Position numbers and translations under genes: made by a program
Notes under the pieces: generated by a model
The model's database searches: none
What the model was told of the DNA's origin: nothing
The model's input: the letters and a program-made list of their open reading frames with translations, nothing else
Shown: positions 47,396-60,270 of the stretch, one piece after another
Layout of the letters: every line of letters begins with the position of its first letter
Numbering within the stretch: the stretch's first letter is position 1
Origin: Alentia gelatinosa
Taxonomy: Eukaryota; Annelida; Polychaeta; Phyllodocida; Polynoidae
Direction: 5' to 3'
Assembly (NCBI GenBank): GCA_950022655.1
Contig: OX465580.1
Span: 98,226,797-98,290,796 of the forward strand
Length of the DNA: 64,000 nt

Positions 47396-47860
47396 ACGCA
47401 ATCTGATTGGTCGAGAAGCCGACAACACAGTTGTGTGCGGAAGATTTAAAAATGGCAGATCCCTTCACTTCGCGAGTTCTGTGGCGTCGTACAGTAACCA
47501 CGGAGCAAGTTAGTGTGAAAATACATCAAACATCGAGGTGGAATATGATAACGAACCACGTGATACACTTTAGATAGCTTAGATATGCGAGAAATATCGA
47601 TTTTGATACATTAACGGGCCGAGCGGGCGACTCGTCGATGTCAACAAATTGCGGAGACACTGCACCACTCGAGTGTAGCTGTCTGACGGGACGATCGAGC
47701 ATAGCAGGGTGACCATGCGTCAATTTATGCGGCGGTATAATGTATTCGCGTCTGCGCGGTGATCACTTCCTGTAGTCAACTTTCGGCATGTCTGCTAACG
47801 TACACATCGCCTTTGCGAGTTGTAAAAAGTGACTTCGACGTCGAATTACGGTCAGTTTTA
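47396..47860. promoter_or_regulatory. CpG-rich promoter-like block
   Basis: There is an inverted CCAAT box (GATTGG, 47405-47410) about 45 bases before an ATG in the context AAAAATGGCAGATC, then sequence with many CpGs to 47860. A start site for a plus-strand transcript near 47430-47450 is plausible but unproven. Confidence 0.35.
47452..47508 (+). CDS. Possible short 5' coding exon
   Basis: ATG at 47452 opens a 19-codon frame, MADPFTSRVLWRRTVTTEQ, ending at a good donor (GAGCAA|GTTAGT) in phase 0. The context is promoter-like: CpG-rich, inverted CCAAT box upstream, and a YY1-like core over the ATG. No matching second exon was found before the window's next recognisable features, and no homologue is recognised. 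The frame also reads through the donor to a stop a short way downstream. This is a weak call. Confidence 0.2.
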
Positions 47861-47893
47861 GGGAATTAAGACCAAATTAAGGTATATAATGAT

Positions 47894-48001
47894 ATGAAAC
47901 CATAGTGATGGTGTCAATAGGGGGTAGATTTACGAGTTCGTTGTTTCGGAGAAACAACTCATAAATCTACCTCGTATTGTCACCATAACTATGGTTTCAC
48001 A
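47894..48001. repeat. Long hairpin (foldback), about 50-bp arms
   Basis: The left arm from TGAAACCATAGTGATGGTG and the right arm ending CACCATAACTATGGTTTCA are inverted, close to 90% matched, with a spacer of a few bases around CGTTGTTTC-GGA-GAAACAAC. It is probably a small foldback transposon. No family link was found. Confidence 0.8.
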
Positions 48002-51000
48002 TACTACATACCTCTTCTTCAAACCGACGCATATTTCTAGAAGCGGTCATGATCACCATGTTATATAACACCTGTTTAAACCCTCTATATATAGAGAATA
48101 TATCTGATGTAAAACTCAATCAAATAGTACAACATTCGTTTACATCACTGTCCCTTGTATTCATGAGTGTACTCACATATAGCCAACCCCTACCTCCCAA
48201 CATCTGCGAATAGGCGCCTGAATGGACAGAAATCATCGGTTAATCAGGCCTTCCATGGATTTATTCTTTACTTAAGCGGCCATCTATATGCCGCTGGATC
48301 TTCCTATCTGAATAAACTATATCCAATTCATGGGTTTATAAACAAATTGGAATGCCTCTTTACAGCGAGACTCAGAATAAGGCAGACACGAGAAAAGCAC
48401 AGTAAGCTGAGGTACAATGATTTGAATGACTGATTACGCGGTGTTGTAAACTACATTCTAGTGACGGAGACATTTGGATGACTGTGTTTAAAACAAGCTG
48501 GCTATTGAATAAAATTATGTTTAAATCATCAGTGATCGTTAGAGTACACTGCTCTTTGCAGTGAGAATATAAGCCCGTACACGATGGTTTACAGGTGTAC
48601 CATCAGCCGGATGCCATGAGTTCAAGAATCTCATAAATCAAGTAAAGTTCAGATAGACGAACCGAAAGAGTTGAGAGAGAAACGACCGTAATGCGTCATA
48701 CACCAGTAAAATATACAATTTTGATATCAATCGTCTAGTTTAAGGCTAGTTAAGCCTTGAGGTGAAGTAAAGCAAACTTTAATATGACTAAGTATGAGGG
48801 ATGAAAGGTCAAATGGCGATTGACTAGTAAAGTACGACCGATACATATTTTGATGCATCATACACTGTGACGTCTATGTAACTTTTTGGTGATCGGAAAT
48901 CGCCCGGTAAATCGTTTAACTGATGTGTCTCTTCGATGCGTTCTGGAAAGAGTGGCAAGTGGCATAGCTATGTATGTATTGTTTAATCGGAGCTCTTCAG
49001 TAAGCGATATTTTGTCTGATTCTTCACTCAAGATGAATGCAGTTCACCGGAACTCTAAAGGAATACCTTTACAGGGGATGATTCCTGCAATCACATTTTA
49101 ACACACTAAAGCTGTCGTATTGGACCTGGTAGCAAATAGTATTCACAGGAGACGATATCATTCTATATGTGGCTAAGCTGCTTACATACAACAGCCAAGA
49201 TAATGTTTATAATGCGTGCCTAATATAGCTTCATTCCATTAGACACACATGGTTCTATGAGGGAAACTTGAGAAATAGGCTGCTATATAGAAACCATCAG
49301 CATCGTCGAATCATGCTTGATGTCGCCGGGATAATCACTCCTGTTCTAGCTCATAACAAGCGATGCCCGTTAATCAATCCAGCTACAAATTACTTATGAC
49401 AATGTCGATGGGGTAGATGTGGGGCTAGAGATTGCGTTCTCTCTCTCACCACTCCCGGCCGTAATTGAATTAGTCCTGTCGCATTTATTTTGCCCGGCGG
49501 CCGATATAGATCCAGCGTCTAGCACACCAGGGCGTGCTAGCACCCCACTTTAAAAGCCCCAGTCGGCGCCCACTTAAAGAATTTCTTTACCTACTTTAAA
49601 GATGTGCTTTTCTTCTTCTATTATCGTTCACTGTTCACAGACAGGGTCTCGCAGTTTGTAATGTAACGGATTCCTGTAGAAATGGGATTATGAAAATAAT
49701 GTATCATTCGAATGTCTTCGATGCTGAATTAGTTATGTAGTCATGCGATTTTTGATTATGTAATTATTTCCAGGATCATTATTTTAAGGTAAATGACAAT
49801 ACCCGAACATATGTAACATCAAATAAATATTTATACTAATTCGTATTGTTGTTATTTTATTTCCTTTCAGTATTACTGATATTCCCAAAGATTCTTATCA
49901 TCAAGCACATTTTGAATTAAGAAAACCGTAAATATAGGAATTCTATTGTCTGGAGACAAAATGTTGGAGATCTTAAAGAATGGTTCCTTTTAAAAATCAA
50001 TAAGAACAATTGCTGCTAAAGCATAAATAACCTTCTGCGATTAAAATTGTTCAACACTTGATAGGTCCCTATAGGACCCCTGTCGTAATGGTGCTAATAT
50101 TGGCTTGGCTTGAGTTACGCAAGGACTTGATAACAGCCGTCCTTTAAATCCCCTCAGTGGTCCAGCGAGAGGAAAATCTTATCTGGGCTCACATATGCAC
50201 GCCCCTCTGTTGTGGGACAAACAGTTGGCTTTTTTTGGTTCTGAGTCACGAGGGGTTATTGGTGTTTTCATTAGGGCCGCAGGAAATAGAGTGCATGGCC
50301 TGAGCGAGAGGAGGGGTGGCTGGCTTTAGACGGGGTAGGGGCGGGGATGCAGGGAGAAGGTGGGAGGGTGATCTGAGTAAATCTGTCTCAATAATTCCTC
50401 ACAGGGACAGCACTCAAACACCCCTCTTGTCTGGGCACAGACTTTACCCACCCTGGATGGTTGTCCTCCTGCTTACCCCGCAACCCCCTCTCATACCGCC
50501 CTACCACCACCACCCCAACTGCGCTTCAATACTTCACCCAATAATAGCCCCTCCCTCCCGACCCCCTGTCTCCCATTCAGATCAAACTGCCGATCCTACT
50601 CACAGTCCTGAAGCCCGTTCCTTAGTCCACTCTAAAGACATTCTTCGGGAAGTAGCGACATTAAATATTCCTGAAATTTATACTTTAATACAAAAATAGA
50701 GGTATATGTCACCTGACGAAGTCATCGATCAGATTAAGTTAATCTACCAAGTAAATATTATGGTTTGATATAAAGAAAAGGCCGGAGACTGAAAGAGGAA
50801 TATTCAGAAGAGGGGGGGTCCGGGGTGTTTTAATGTTGTATGATTCAGCGTGATTGCATTCATAGCGCTATCACTGCTCCTACGTGTGAGGCATTCAATC
50901 ATAGAGGAAGGGGAAGGTCAGTCCACACCCACAGGATTATGTGATTGACGTGTGTAATGCCTTGCGAATTATGCAGTCTCAACAGGAGACAAAGTCACCC

Positions 51001-52321
51001 ATAAGCCACATATTCACACCCCGACCACAAAACCCACGTCCCTCGATCACTCATCCACAACCCCCTTCATCCTGGTGAGACCCTTCCCCACTACTCCCCG
51101 AATCATACACAAGGGTTCCCAATCAAATGTCAAGTGAGTAGCTCTTTGTTTTCGTGTTTCTCCAATCGTCAACACCGACCTGGCCACCCTCTATCTATAC
51201 ACCTAAGCACTTGTCTTCCAAGCGGAGCTTTTGTTTTGGAATATTGAATATTGATTTCCATCTGCTTCCTGGCAAATTCTCAATTGTTTTCCCTGCTCTC
51301 TGGGAGGCTGGCAAAGGCAGTGATAATTTCCGTGGACGTGTGTCCAGGCAGGTCTGAGAAATTGCTGTGACAATAGACTTAGTTGAAGAACGCCCAACAC
51401 GGAGTCCCAAATAAAATGTACATAACTGCAGAGCATTGGACTGGTCTGTGGCCCGATCGTGTTCCAGCCTTAATGTTATTCATTAAAGTTGTAATTGTAA
51501 CATGAAAGTCCCTGCGCATTCTCCTCGTCCCACCCCTGCTGTGTAACCGTTTCTGGGTGCCTCACATCATTTCCCCCCAATGGAAATTCATTTTGGAATT
51601 ATGTTTCCTAATTTGTGAGAAGTGCTTTGCATCAACGTGACGGCCGTTTTAACGTTGCAGTGAATAAATGGGATTAGGGTTTTACAGTGACAGGCCCTGG
51701 TTCCACTCTCTATGATATAATCACGATGATCATCCTAATACGATTCCGAATTATAATCAAATATATCATGTGGTGTTTTGCAAAATGACGTCATTTTACA
51801 AGGAAGCTAGAAGGAAGATGGCGACAACTTTTATTTTGAACATTTCATCGGTTTAATTTCTTCATTGTATACAGATTCAGATTCACATGTGATCAGCTCA
51901 AATGGATCATACAGCAATTTATATAAAACTGAGATTTGTTACTTTAATTCCCATAACAACTTTGCAAATCGAGACTGCGTTGATCTTCAAACAGGCCTAT
52001 ATGCTGATGTCGTTTACATATATCTAAAAGCAGTTGATGTTAGCGATAAGGTACAGATCATAGTCAACATAAGAAGAGACTATAGGCAAATGTTGCTGCT
52101 TCTTCTTATAAAGTTCCCTGCCAATGTTCCCGATCTACAAACATCAGAAGGCAAAGTCATTTGCCGTAGAATGTTATCAACATAGATTTTAGATATAGAG
52201 AGATTTTATTTCAAGAGCCAGCAATCCATTTCGTATGCCGTGTATCACAGATATTCTACGATACAAATATCAGTACAGATCCAGCAAAAAGCCATTTCAT
52301 AACTCTATGCGCAATGCGATT
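48002..52321. other. Gene-free stretch with GC-richer segments
   Basis: 49400-49580, 50100-50700 and 51000-51700 are more GC-balanced than the rest and might hold conserved non-coding elements. Their open frames (for example 50316-50699, proline-rich) show no domain. Nothing else is recognised. Confidence 0.35.
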
Positions 52322-52322
52322 A

Positions 52323-52328
52323 TTTATT
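52323..52328 (-). terminator. Candidate polyadenylation signal of the TPR gene
   Basis: AATAAA on the minus strand lies about 194 bases after the stop codon at 52522, a normal distance for a short 3' UTR. Cleavage site not determined. Confidence 0.45.
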
Positions 52329-52521
52329 GAACAAAACATTTTTACCTGTCATCAATGTACATACGAATACAAAGGTAATTGTTGATGCGTCGTTATTCTG
52401 TAACATATCGCACATATGTAACAAAACCTGCTCGCCCAGGTACTTCTCTGTAGCTTTTGGATACACGACATGCCTTAGGATATTTTGGACAAGTATCATA
52501 TACCTGTATATATATCAGCTT

Positions 52522-52641
52522 TCAACCTCCCTTGTGGCGAAAAGACCTTTGCAGTTTCCTCATATTATCTTCGAGCAGCCTATTATTTGGGAGCAGCTCT
52601 CGCGCGAGCGTGTAATGGTGCAGGGCCTCTTTGTACTGTGC
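52522..52641 (-). CDS. TPR protein, terminal coding exon (39 codons plus stop)
   Basis: The acceptor TTTTTAAG precedes GCACAGTACAAAGAG, and the exon begins in phase 0. It encodes AQYKEALHHYTLARELLPNN, the second half of a canonical tetratricopeptide repeat (A20, Y24, A27, P32). It continues as RLLEDNMRKLQR, a typical capping helix, and ends RSFRHKGG before TGA. Joined to the preceding exon at 58623 the TPR is exactly 34 residues with no gap, which strongly supports the splice. TPRs form helix-turn-helix scaffolds for protein binding. The end of the array followed by a short basic tail is compatible with TMTC-type endoplasmic-reticulum proteins, but other TPR families end similarly. The intron before it is about 6 kb and contains the CpG-rich, CTCF-like and duplicated segments listed separately. 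Confidence 0.8.
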   Translation of the reverse strand, partial: AQYKEALHHYTLARELLPNNRLLEDNMRKLQRSFRHKGG

Positions 52642-53767
52642 CTTAAAAAGTAGCAAAGAAAGGTAAATACTGCAGGGTGCTATCATATATAGAACTGTAA
52701 ACATAATATTTGTACACGATATATCAAGAGGGAAATATAACGAAGAATGCTGAGGTAAGTCAGTATAAAACAGAGTTAATGTCTCGAGCAAGTTAGGGGG
52801 TACAAATCCCCGGACCTATTACGTTGCGGGCCCTTTATGTGAAAGGCTAATTGTATTTTGCATGGTACAGAGATCATGCAATATAAACGAGTAATGATAG
52901 TTTCACCAATGATAACTGAACCACTGGAAAATGCAAATATGAAATGAATATTTGGGGAGAAACCCCTCTTCTGAAATGCAAGTGAATAGAGTGATATAAA
53001 ATGAAGAGACCTTTTGGTATGAGCTGTACGTAAGGATGAGATTTGCCCGTGTCTGCCTTTTTTTTTTCATTAAGTTTTCATACTTTTAAAAAATATATTA
53101 CTGATCAAATGATGCCATCTCTTTTCATATGTTCTTAGGTGAGACAAGCCTTGACCTAAGAACAAAGAAAATATGTTTAAATTGCCTTCCGTTTTATGAT
53201 ATTGATCCCTAAATAGAGTATACTGCTTTCCCACATAAGGATGTTACATTTCCATGCAATATCATTTCATGGTAATGCAATACTATAACCAACAGTTATT
53301 ATGGCATATTTAGGCAATAGTGGTTTCCTGAGCAACAGTGCTGCGTTCTATGCAAGAATGTACATTCCGCCAGGTTTTTCAAAAAACAATTCATAATTTA
53401 TTGAACGTAAAGAAAAGGTAACTATAGCATGTAGACACGAATTCTTCCATGAAAACAGATTTATTCCTCAGATGTAGTATTAGATAACGCCTGACCCCAT
53501 TGATGACATAAGGACGCATTTCTCAAGTTTCAAAGGCAAGAAAACTCTGGGGAAAATGATAGTGGCGATTGAAGAAGGAGTCTCCTTGATGGAACAATTC
53601 CGTTTTCTCCAGATCTTAATATCTCAAAATTATGCAATGGTGAAAGACGATTGGACATTCTTCTTTTTGATTAAGCAATGCACTTTTGAACAATAGTTTA
53701 ACAAAAAGAAACAGGCTATGGTTCAAGGTTGCATGGTCATCTGAAGAATAAACGTCAGATAATTACT
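52642..53767. other. Intron sequence of the TPR gene, nothing assigned
   Basis: AT-rich intronic DNA without recognised repeats or exons. Confidence 0.45.
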
Positions 53768-53829
53768 GACAGCTAATAATATGGGCGTCTCTTAAAACTA
53801 GTGAAGTAGGATTTGTTCCCACGATGAGA
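53768..53829 (+). repeat. 62-bp direct repeat, copy 1
   Basis: GACAGCTAATAATATGGGCG... through CCCACGATGAGA is identical, except for one T/C difference, to 55915-55976. Both copies are in the same orientation within the last intron of the TPR gene. Confidence 0.95.
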
Positions 53830-55499
53830 GCGTTCTTAAACATCATGATAATTAATGTACTAGACATGGAATGCAAAATACTTTATAAGAAAAGTCCCCT
53901 CCACTCCTCAACATTCTGCATATACATATGGCGGCGGTACATCTCTTAGTAAATTCACTGTCATAATTCTCCTATTCAGAAACGTGATAGCGCCTATACG
54001 TACTGTACGTGTTCCATATATCTGATTATTACATTTATAAAAAGTCGAACATCAACGAAATATTCGTTATTAAAACGTGGCCGAGTAGTAAGCCAGCTGC
54101 AGGCAAGACACAATGATCTATAGTAGGTAATTGGGAACCAGCTTAATACGCAGAAGTACACTGCGGCGCTACGGGCTATCATTTTCCCATTAGCTGGTCG
54201 AGGAGCGCAGTATGCCGTAAACGCCAATAAAGACCTCCAGCCACATACTGTGACCACTCATTCCGTACGTATAATGCTATATTTACACTAACATTCTGCT
54301 CAGAGAGTTAATATATATGTCAATAGGAAGATGATGACATTATGAAACTCGCTCTACCAGCCCCTCTTTGAACATACGTCCTCCAGAGGTTACTAGTCTC
54401 CCTATTATCGCCCAGGGTAAATACAAGTTCCGCTCGCGACTGGGTGGGCACACCACAACCACATGAAGTTCTCCCATTAATATTTGAAGAACCTGAATAT
54501 AATTTCGGATTTAGAAGTAGAAATAGCTGAAGTTTCCATTCCTAGCATCGGATTTCCCATTTGAAGATTTATAAAAACCGATAAACTGCATTAATTTCGG
54601 GTTACGGTTCAAGGTTCATCACCATACAACGTCGGTAACCAGCGCGCACCGGGACCTGTAAACAGACTGAATTCTGGGATACCTCAATAGGGTCTATACA
54701 TTGTTTACAAACTCGCAACGTATCAGCATCGGCGGCCCTGCCTGGATGTGTGAGGGTTTGTCTGGATGACACCATCTATCAACAGTGATTCTTAACTTTG
54801 GGAGGTGTATGATAATGGAAACTCGAGATTAATGGCAAATTGATTTCCTTATAGTGCTATACTGCTATTTCCAAGGAACTATGGATTACACATGTACATA
54901 TAAATATACTTCATATGTACAGATCCAGAAGAACGCATATCAGGTAGAAAAACGGAATGAAAATAAACTTTCGGTGCTGGTTGAGTGTTTGCACCAGTTT
55001 GTCATGTATTGAGCTCCTTCCAGATGAAGTAAGACATTTGAATGAGATATCACTTTAATTCAAAGGATAACAAATTTACTAGATCCCCGTCTCTTCACTG
55101 AGATTTTGAATAATTTGATTAACAACATTCATTTGAAAGATTTTAGAATGATGGTGTCTCAAATCAGTTGCGGAGCCGTGTCTTCGGGAGTGTTACTTTT
55201 ATGGGTATCTGTCATCTGCCGCTTTAGTAGGTTCAGGTACCGTGATATAGGGTCGTCGAAATCTGTGCTGTGATATTAAGGAGACTTAGTATGTAATATT
55301 TCCGGGAAATGCTTAAAAGAAGGGTTTGGCATTTTCTTCTTTTGGGTCAAAGTATTCTTTTAACCGTAATGCTACAGTGGGTGACTCGTTTCTATTACAC
55401 TGCATCTCCTCTGTCAGAATAAACCAAAAATGTCGTATGGGACATGCTCACCAAGCGAGACTTCTGAGGAGAGAGAGATAGAGAGAGAGAGTTCCTGCA
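53830..55499. other. Intron sequence, nothing assigned
   Basis: No exon, RNA or repeat family recognised. Confidence 0.4.
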
Positions 55500-55870
55500 G
55501 CTAATCCCTCAGAGTGTCCGAGTGACATCCGGAGAACACTCCAACATGGCCGCCGCGACAAAGCGGGACGAGGAGAGGCAAGACAGATGTCGAGTCGGCT
55601 GGCCACTGACAGAGTGAAAGCTAAACCGAAACACTCCAGATAAAATAACACAGCAAACACGACAGTGTATGCGCACGAACGCCTGCGCACCCTCATGTAA
55701 ATCAGGCATGCCCAAACACCGCTGACAATCTCCAAGCACAGTCTCAGTGCTTGACATGGGTGTCCGGTAGGGTCGTATTTACTCAGGGTTGTGCCGAGTT
55801 TGCTCTAGAAGCATGTCGATCCAGCTTCGCATTTCTTTCTCGCCATCATCGTGAGCGCGCTCTTAATGCC
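55500..55870. promoter_or_regulatory. CpG-rich promoter-like block inside the last TPR-gene intron
   Basis: AACATGGCCGCCGCGAC at 55543-55559 is a YY1-type element over an ATG that opens a 23-codon frame (MAAATKRDEERQDRCRVGWP...). The surrounding 370 bases are CpG-rich. It could be the start of an unannotated plus-strand gene or a regulatory element of the host gene. No further exon was recognised. Confidence 0.3.
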
Positions 55871-55914
55871 AATCATATCTTCTCCAGAGTTCGTAACTAG
55901 GCTGGAACAACTGA

Positions 55915-55976
55915 GACAGCTAATAATATGGGCGTCTCTTAAAACTAGTGAAGCAGGATTTGTTCCCACGATGAGA
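55915..55976 (+). repeat. 62-bp direct repeat, copy 2
   Basis: Same 62 bases as 53768-53829 with a single C/T difference. In this copy a 65-codon open frame spans it (LRQLIIWASLKTSEAGFVPT), but the other copy has a stop directly before the repeat in that frame. Confidence 0.95.
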
Positions 55977-56932
55977 ATCTTTAGCCCCGCGGATAAATTC
56001 CACGGTGATGACTGGATGAGTCTAGATCTGTATTCATTTTTATCCTAAAGAGAAGCCTCCAACACAATCAGTTTTGCTCACACGCTTCTATAACCACTGA
56101 AAATCACTACCCGCTCGATGATTAAGTCATCCGTTTTAATAGATTACGTTTACAACATTTCTATAGTGAAATATAATCCCATCCATGCAATTGTCTCACT
56201 TTGATTCTGTGATGAGGTATTATTTCATTGATTACTACATCTTTTTAATCATTTTTACTTTGTCCTATTCAGAGTGATCAGTAGAATCGTGGATAGACTA
56301 ATTAGTCACAACCAATCCCAGTTAGCCGAAACTCTCAGAGGATAATTAATCTCCATAGAATCGAATTAATCAGAGACCATTTTAAATGCAAACATCGTTG
56401 ACAATAATCGGATATGTAGGCCGGATCGCACTTGGATAACCTAGTTTTTTTTTCGCTTGTTGGGGAACAATACGGTATTAAATGAACTCTGATGACAGCA
56501 CTGAATCTTTTGCGTGGCACCACTAATTATCAACGGGAAAGGATTGCGACATTCTACGTGATAGTTCACTGGCTCTGGTTTGTTTCAGGAATAGGCTAAT
56601 AGTTCTTAAACTTTTCTGCCACAAAAGTTAGTCGCCCATCTGGCCATACATCTTTCTAACATTGAAAGGCTATAACTTAAAACATGCCAGAACATTGTGT
56701 GCGCATTTGTAGGCAAATATGTGAGAGTAGAGGAAGTAATTAAATTCCTTAAGTGCCCATTTGTTGCTCGGTATTTGAGATTTTGATGTTATGGCAGTGG
56801 TCTGAATCTCTAATGCATGTCATATACAGCTTTTAAGTCCGAGAGTTGTGGTACTATCTGACATTATGTTCGTTGACGTAAATTGCACAATGTACCTGCC
56901 AATGCCTCAAAAATATGTAGTTCAGGCGCCCA
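55977..56932. other. Intron sequence, nothing assigned
   Basis: No recognised content. Confidence 0.4.
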
Positions 56933-56945
56933 CCGCTAGATGGCA
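56933..56945 (+). promoter_or_regulatory. CTCF-like binding motif
   Basis: CCGCTAGATGGCA is a close match to the CTCF core, in the intron of the TPR gene and at the edge of a GC-richer segment. Confidence 0.45.
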
Positions 56946-58622
56946 ATAAAGACGGACCGTTTCCGGCAGGCGAGCGTTGCATGCCGGTAAACGGGTGGAG
57001 GAGCCAATCAGAATCGTGGACCAAGATGTAATGGGGGATATTTTTTCCAGGTTTCTGCCGCCGGGCCTGATTGATGTCGATGAGGAAAATCTATAATAAA
57101 CATGGCTTGTTTTCTGTGACATTGTTGATTCGGGTGTGTTTGACACGACCAATGGCGGTCGACAACGCTGAAACGACAAGGTGAGCACCACGCAGGCCTG
57201 AGCCTCACTCTGTCAGCAACTACCCTATTATCGCCCTAACAAATGTGGCCCCTCCATGGAACCTTTCAATCTGAGATCGATAGCAATTGTGCTGTCATCG
57301 TAAAAGAGTGGGTGGCATGATCCCACTGCGAATGATGAATTCCGAGCTGGTATTGGAGGCGGGCGCCTAGTCCACAAATCAATCTCCTCATCCACGAGCC
57401 TACCGACCCACCTGCTACAGTCATCGCCAGCCTCCAACCTCCCTTCTCCTACTACCCACCCATCTCCAGGGTGCATTATTAACATAGCCACATGCCCGGA
57501 CTGCCATTGACGCTTAACAAGCTCCGCACTGAATGCCATCAAAATTAAATCATATTTCTTTTTGCGATTGATGGGAGCGGCTTTTTTTTTAATAGAATTT
57601 TTGCTGGGATTAGGGTGATGTTTATGAGCACGTTTCTGTGGTCGCGGTACCGTGTCGTGATCGGCGCGCTGCGGTCTCAGGTGCATTACGGCTATCACTG
57701 CGCTCTATCACTTCATCGTAAATGGAAATATTGAATTAAAGCCTTTTCCCATAAAGGCGATAACTTGCGGCACTGGCGGAGGCTTCCTTGTTACTGAGAC
57801 TGTGAAATATGGCACCACGTGTACAGAATGTTACTTAACAGTCACATGCTCTAGGGGCCGACTGGACCGTGATGCATTGGTCTGACGATTACTACATTAG
57901 ATTACAACCTTGAGGACTAGGGCCAGTTCATCAACGTAATTGAAAGAAATCCCCCTCGGGTTTAGATTTTCAAGGTTTTACGCTTACATGGTAAAATGGC
58001 GGGCTCCTGACGGTGAGGTTAGTTACTCTTCAAATGTCCTGTAAACCTGTCACTTTCTGGGCCAAGCTGATGTTGTCATAACCCCCCAGTTCTTTGACTT
58101 AAATTTGGTCAGTCGAATGTGTCTATTCGAGATTAGTAGATTATGCCGAACACATACATGGTGATACATATTAGTTCATATTGGCGACCATGAGCCTAAA
58201 TAATACCACGACTTATACCAGTGCTGTAAGGACACACACCGGGTTCCTCTATCAAGGGCGAAACTGTTGAGCTTACATGCATTTATTTATTTACACACCT
58301 TTGGATCAATAAATCTTCCCGTAACCGATTTCTTGTAGAATGTCGCAAACGATGAAGTGCATGTATTATACAATTACCCCTGATGTACTAAATGTAGCTC
58401 TGTTGAATCGTACCATAGATATTAGTGTCTTTGATCCTAACAATGTAATAAAGGAGCTCAAGGTCAGAGTGGATTATATAATATATTCTGTCATACTATA
58501 GCTCGGGATCAGTCAATGAACATCATTACCTCTGGCCCTGATGATTGGTATGGCCTCATCTCTATGTCATATCGAATTGTGCATTCGTATTTCTATTCCA
58601 GTTTAAGACACACTGCGCTCAC
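56946..58622. other. Intron sequence with a GC-richer part
   Basis: 57000-57700 is GC-richer and has the window's longest open frame (57228-57698, minus, 156 codons). That frame has no recognised domain and no splice signals that link it to the TPR exons. A YY1-type AAAATGGCGGG lies at 57993-58003. Confidence 0.35.
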
Positions 58623-58700
58623 CTTCATGTGGTAGATGACTCCCAAGTTTAAATGAGCTTCTGCTATGCTGGGTCTTCTTTGGATAGCTTCTATGTAGTT
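58623..58700 (-). CDS. TPR protein, penultimate exon in the window (26 codons)
   Basis: Acceptor GTCATTTCAG, donor ATGAAG|GTGAGC, both canonical, phase 0 at both ends. It encodes NYIEAIQRRPSIAEAHLNLG then VIYHMK. The first part completes the TPR begun by the exon at 60271 (Y24, A27, P32). The second part starts the next TPR (H4, L7, G8, Y11), which the terminal exon finishes. The 78-base length and symmetric phase let it be skipped without breaking the frame, although skipping would disrupt the repeat register. Confidence 0.85.
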
Positions 58701-60270
58701 CTGAAATGACAATGAACCAGCCGATGTAAATCGTCAGCATCTGTCTGATTGCATTTTTTTCTTTTCAAAATCTATGTGTTTACCGCATTGTACTCAGGAG
58801 CACCATTATGAATCTCTTAATGATGAGAAATGAAATAAAACCTCATTAGAGCTGTGCAACCATTATAGGAAGTGTACCGATAGCTATAGGTAATATTGTG
58901 CAGATAGTTTATTAGAGAGTTCATATGTCTGCTGAGAATATACATTATTGAAAGGGCAATAGATCAAATTCCAACCATTTCTTTGCAAGGGACCCTATCC
59001 TTATTCTGAATTTTAACTTGTTACTGCCATGGCTGGTAAATGTCTGTAAATACGGTTGAAGTCTGTATCTTTTTCCACAAACGCCAAATTCGATCAACAG
59101 TCTCTCTGAATTTCTAAGTTTATATAAACTGTTTAAAGTGTGCATAGTTATGTATATATATATATATATAAAATTAGATATAAATGCAACATTGAGATTC
59201 AATTGGGGTGGGGAGATCTCGTCATCTCGTCATCTCCAAGGTGTGAATATCAAGGTGGAAAAGGGAAATGAATATATACTCTGAAATGCTGTAGCGAACC
59301 TAGGCACATTGGAACTGCATTCTTTCAATAACGGTAATAAAACCTTTCAAGAAAATATCGTATTTATGCCTGCAACATTCTTGCCATAAGGTATTACTCT
59401 TTCAAAGTGATAAAGGCCTCTAACTACTGTGAGTTAAAACAATTTTCAAAGTAGCTAGCATGCAATATAATATTGAGGAGAGTGAATCATACCTCGAGAC
59501 CACACACTAGTGGTTTCCACATCCGGACGAAAATGCTTCATTTTAGATATCTTGCAATGTTCCATGTCGAATGACAGTACATCACAACCATGTACAAAGT
59601 ACACAGCATTTACCATGCGGTGATTACTATAAAACCGCCCAAATCAAGGAAGTTCTGTTCTGACGCCCAGTTGAGAAATCATGCCAATTATGAAGACTCA
59701 CTAATAGCCGGATAAAAGCAGTTACCTTCGCAGTGATTTCCCAAAATTGATGTTACTTGTGTACTTTTTGGTCTCTTTCAGTCATGCATGCCATCCAATG
59801 TTGGTCGGCTTCTGGCACATGTAAAATCCCTAATTTCTCCTATGCTTGATTCAAAAATGTCATGATTCTGCGAGATTTAAACAACGTTCGTCAAAGTGAC
59901 GATGGGCTATTATTTCGCGAATTGCCGTACTTGTAAGTTTGTTAAACTTTTGGAAATCGTGCAACAATGCCTTGCCTTCCGGGACAGCTTTTGTTTGTTT
60001 GTTGTAGTTATCCGTTCTTACAGATTGCAAGTTAATTTTACTCCGTTTCTACTGAAAACCATTCTACATCTCCCTTAGGAAGTGTTTTTATAGCTTCCTG
60101 AGAAGAAAACCATCTCATGCCAAGTGAAGTCCCATTAGGGGCACCCATCCCGAAGCTATCGCGCTATTCCATCTTTTACCTTTTATCTTATTGTGCCACA
60201 CTCTAGGACTGAATTAGGAGACATGTAAACGGTGTTATATTTTTCACTATAGTATCGAACAACTTCTAAC
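58701..60270. other. Intron sequence of the TPR gene
   Basis: 1.57-kb intron. A short (TA)n tract at about 59152-59170 is the only repeat noticed. Confidence 0.5.

Noticed and set aside
47070..47501. 143-codon minus-strand open frame
   Set aside because: No domain. It overlaps a short tandem repeat and the promoter-like block on the other strand.
55851..56048. 65-codon frame across the 62-bp repeat
   Set aside because: The second copy of the repeat has a stop directly before it in the same frame and diverges straight after it, so coding is unlikely to explain the conservation.
57228..57698. Longest open frame in the window (156 codons, minus strand)
   Set aside because: No recognisable domain, tryptophan and arginine-rich GC-driven composition, no splice link to the TPR exons. 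Kept only as a note on the intron.
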